64,000 bases of DNA from Trematomus loennbergii (Eukaryota; Chordata; Actinopteri; Perciformes; Nototheniidae). Location of the stretch: positions 36,001 to 100,000 of the forward strand of contig JAAOOA010000463.1 of the NCBI GenBank assembly GCA_012861695.1. The letters are read 5' to 3'. Positions 63,252 through 64,000 of this stretch are shown here, piece after piece (position 1 is the stretch's first letter; each line of letters starts with the position of its first letter). A model generated the notes under the pieces. The model was not told where the DNA came from and made no database searches. It saw only the letters and a program-made list of their open reading frames with translations. The translations under genes were made by a program, and so were the position numbers.

Positions 63252-63259
63252 CTCAAATA

Positions 63260-64000
63260 TATTACAGAATAAAATATTAAAAGGAAAATAATGAACCAGG
63301 TAAAACTATTTAGCTATCAAACATATTCATATTACTCATATTATAAGTGACTGTTGGCTAGGCTAACTGTAGCCGATGGAATTTTGTTATGTAAGGTAAA
63401 TAGTTAGAAGACAAGAATCAGTGTTAGATCAAGCTTGACATTGCTTAAAAGTCTATTTTAAAGGAGCAGAGTAAAAAACCTGAATTGGACAATACTCAAC
63501 TTGAAATAAATGAATAAGAAATGAATATCTTGGTTGCAAGTTATTCCCTGTACATGTTTCTTTGTCTCTAACCCACACAGAAAACTCAGAGCACTGACAA
63601 TACTGGGTGGGTTCTTGGTGCTATACTTCAGCCAACTGTCTCAGAATTCTGGGCAACATGGATGTCAAAATAATACTCTTTTAAATGTTGAATTTGTATT
63701 GCCTTAAGGCCAGAAATGAAAACCTATGATTCTCTTCCTTCCCCATATAGTAGCCAATAAAATGTAAACCACTTTTGTCATAGCACTGTATTAAAAAAGG
63801 AAATCTCCCACTAAATACACCCTGAGACTGCAAATAGACTGCTGACTCAGGGAGAGGACACAAAAACAAAAACGGCTTTCTTCAGTTTGAAACCGAAAGG
63901 AGTGGCCCAGCTATCTGGCAGATAATTACAAGAGGCGAAAAGCCCATAATAACCCGGGAAACAGCCACAGTGCTCCTCCTCCTCCTGACCTAGAAGACTG
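63260..64000. other. 3' flank of rerg, no gene seen
   Basis: An AATAAA lies at about 63268-63273. Otherwise AT-rich without recognisable features. Confidence 0.3.

Overview
The window is a piece of vertebrate chromosome, almost certainly from a ray-finned (teleost) fish and probably a percomorph. That placement is inference, based on fish-style TTAA-flanked, hAT and PIF/Harbinger-like elements, a fish-type class I endogenous retrovirus, and long microsatellites. I find one recognisable host gene. Everything else is intron, intergenic DNA and a dense, often nested, collection of mobile-element remains.

Host gene: a Ras-family small GTPase matching RERG (Ras-like, estrogen-regulated growth inhibitor) lies on the + strand. 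Four coding exons (25453-25513, 46987-47043, 58990-59063, 61167-61577) join in phase with GT/AG borders and encode 200 residues with the G-box motifs and no CAAX tail. A CpG-rich stretch at about 16270-16700 with a palindromic CRE and a strong splice donor is the likely promoter and non-coding first exon. The gene therefore covers about 46 kb, most of it intron filled with transposons.

Left part (1-15469): a degraded class I (gamma/epsilon-like) endogenous retrovirus reads left to right. It has gag (794-2629, one in-frame stop), almost no pol (only an integrase C-terminal relic near 4314-4480), broken env pieces (4735-8680), a polypurine tract (12554-12563) and a candidate 3' LTR (12565-15469) with TGTTAG...CTAACA ends. 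It has been invaded by a TTAA-flanked element (6498-7667), a GTF2IRD2-like hAT transposon with an 8-bp target duplication (9120-11096), a second TTAA element (11594-12541) and probably a TIR element inside the LTR (13042-15189).

Intron 1 (about 16660-25400) holds a full copy of a large repeat ('family R', 18829-21135) with a nested TTAA element and a (GA)98 tract at its right edge. Intron 2 (25514-46986) holds a pogo-like relic split by a Harbinger-type element, long (CT)n and (GT)n tracts, a second family R copy with a 282-bp tandem array, and two copies of another TTAA family, one split by a hAT element with exact 8-bp duplications. Intron 3 (47044-58989) has a minisatellite, a Harbinger-type element that preserves an empty TTAA site, and a three-level nest (52519-55668). 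Intron 4 and the 3' flank contain LINE-like and SINE-like pieces.

I found no CRISPR array, operon or new multi-gene system. The most informative observations are the nested insertions with readable target duplications, the in-window empty site, the shared core between two Harbinger-like families with different ends, and palindromic RFX-type X-boxes carried by family R.
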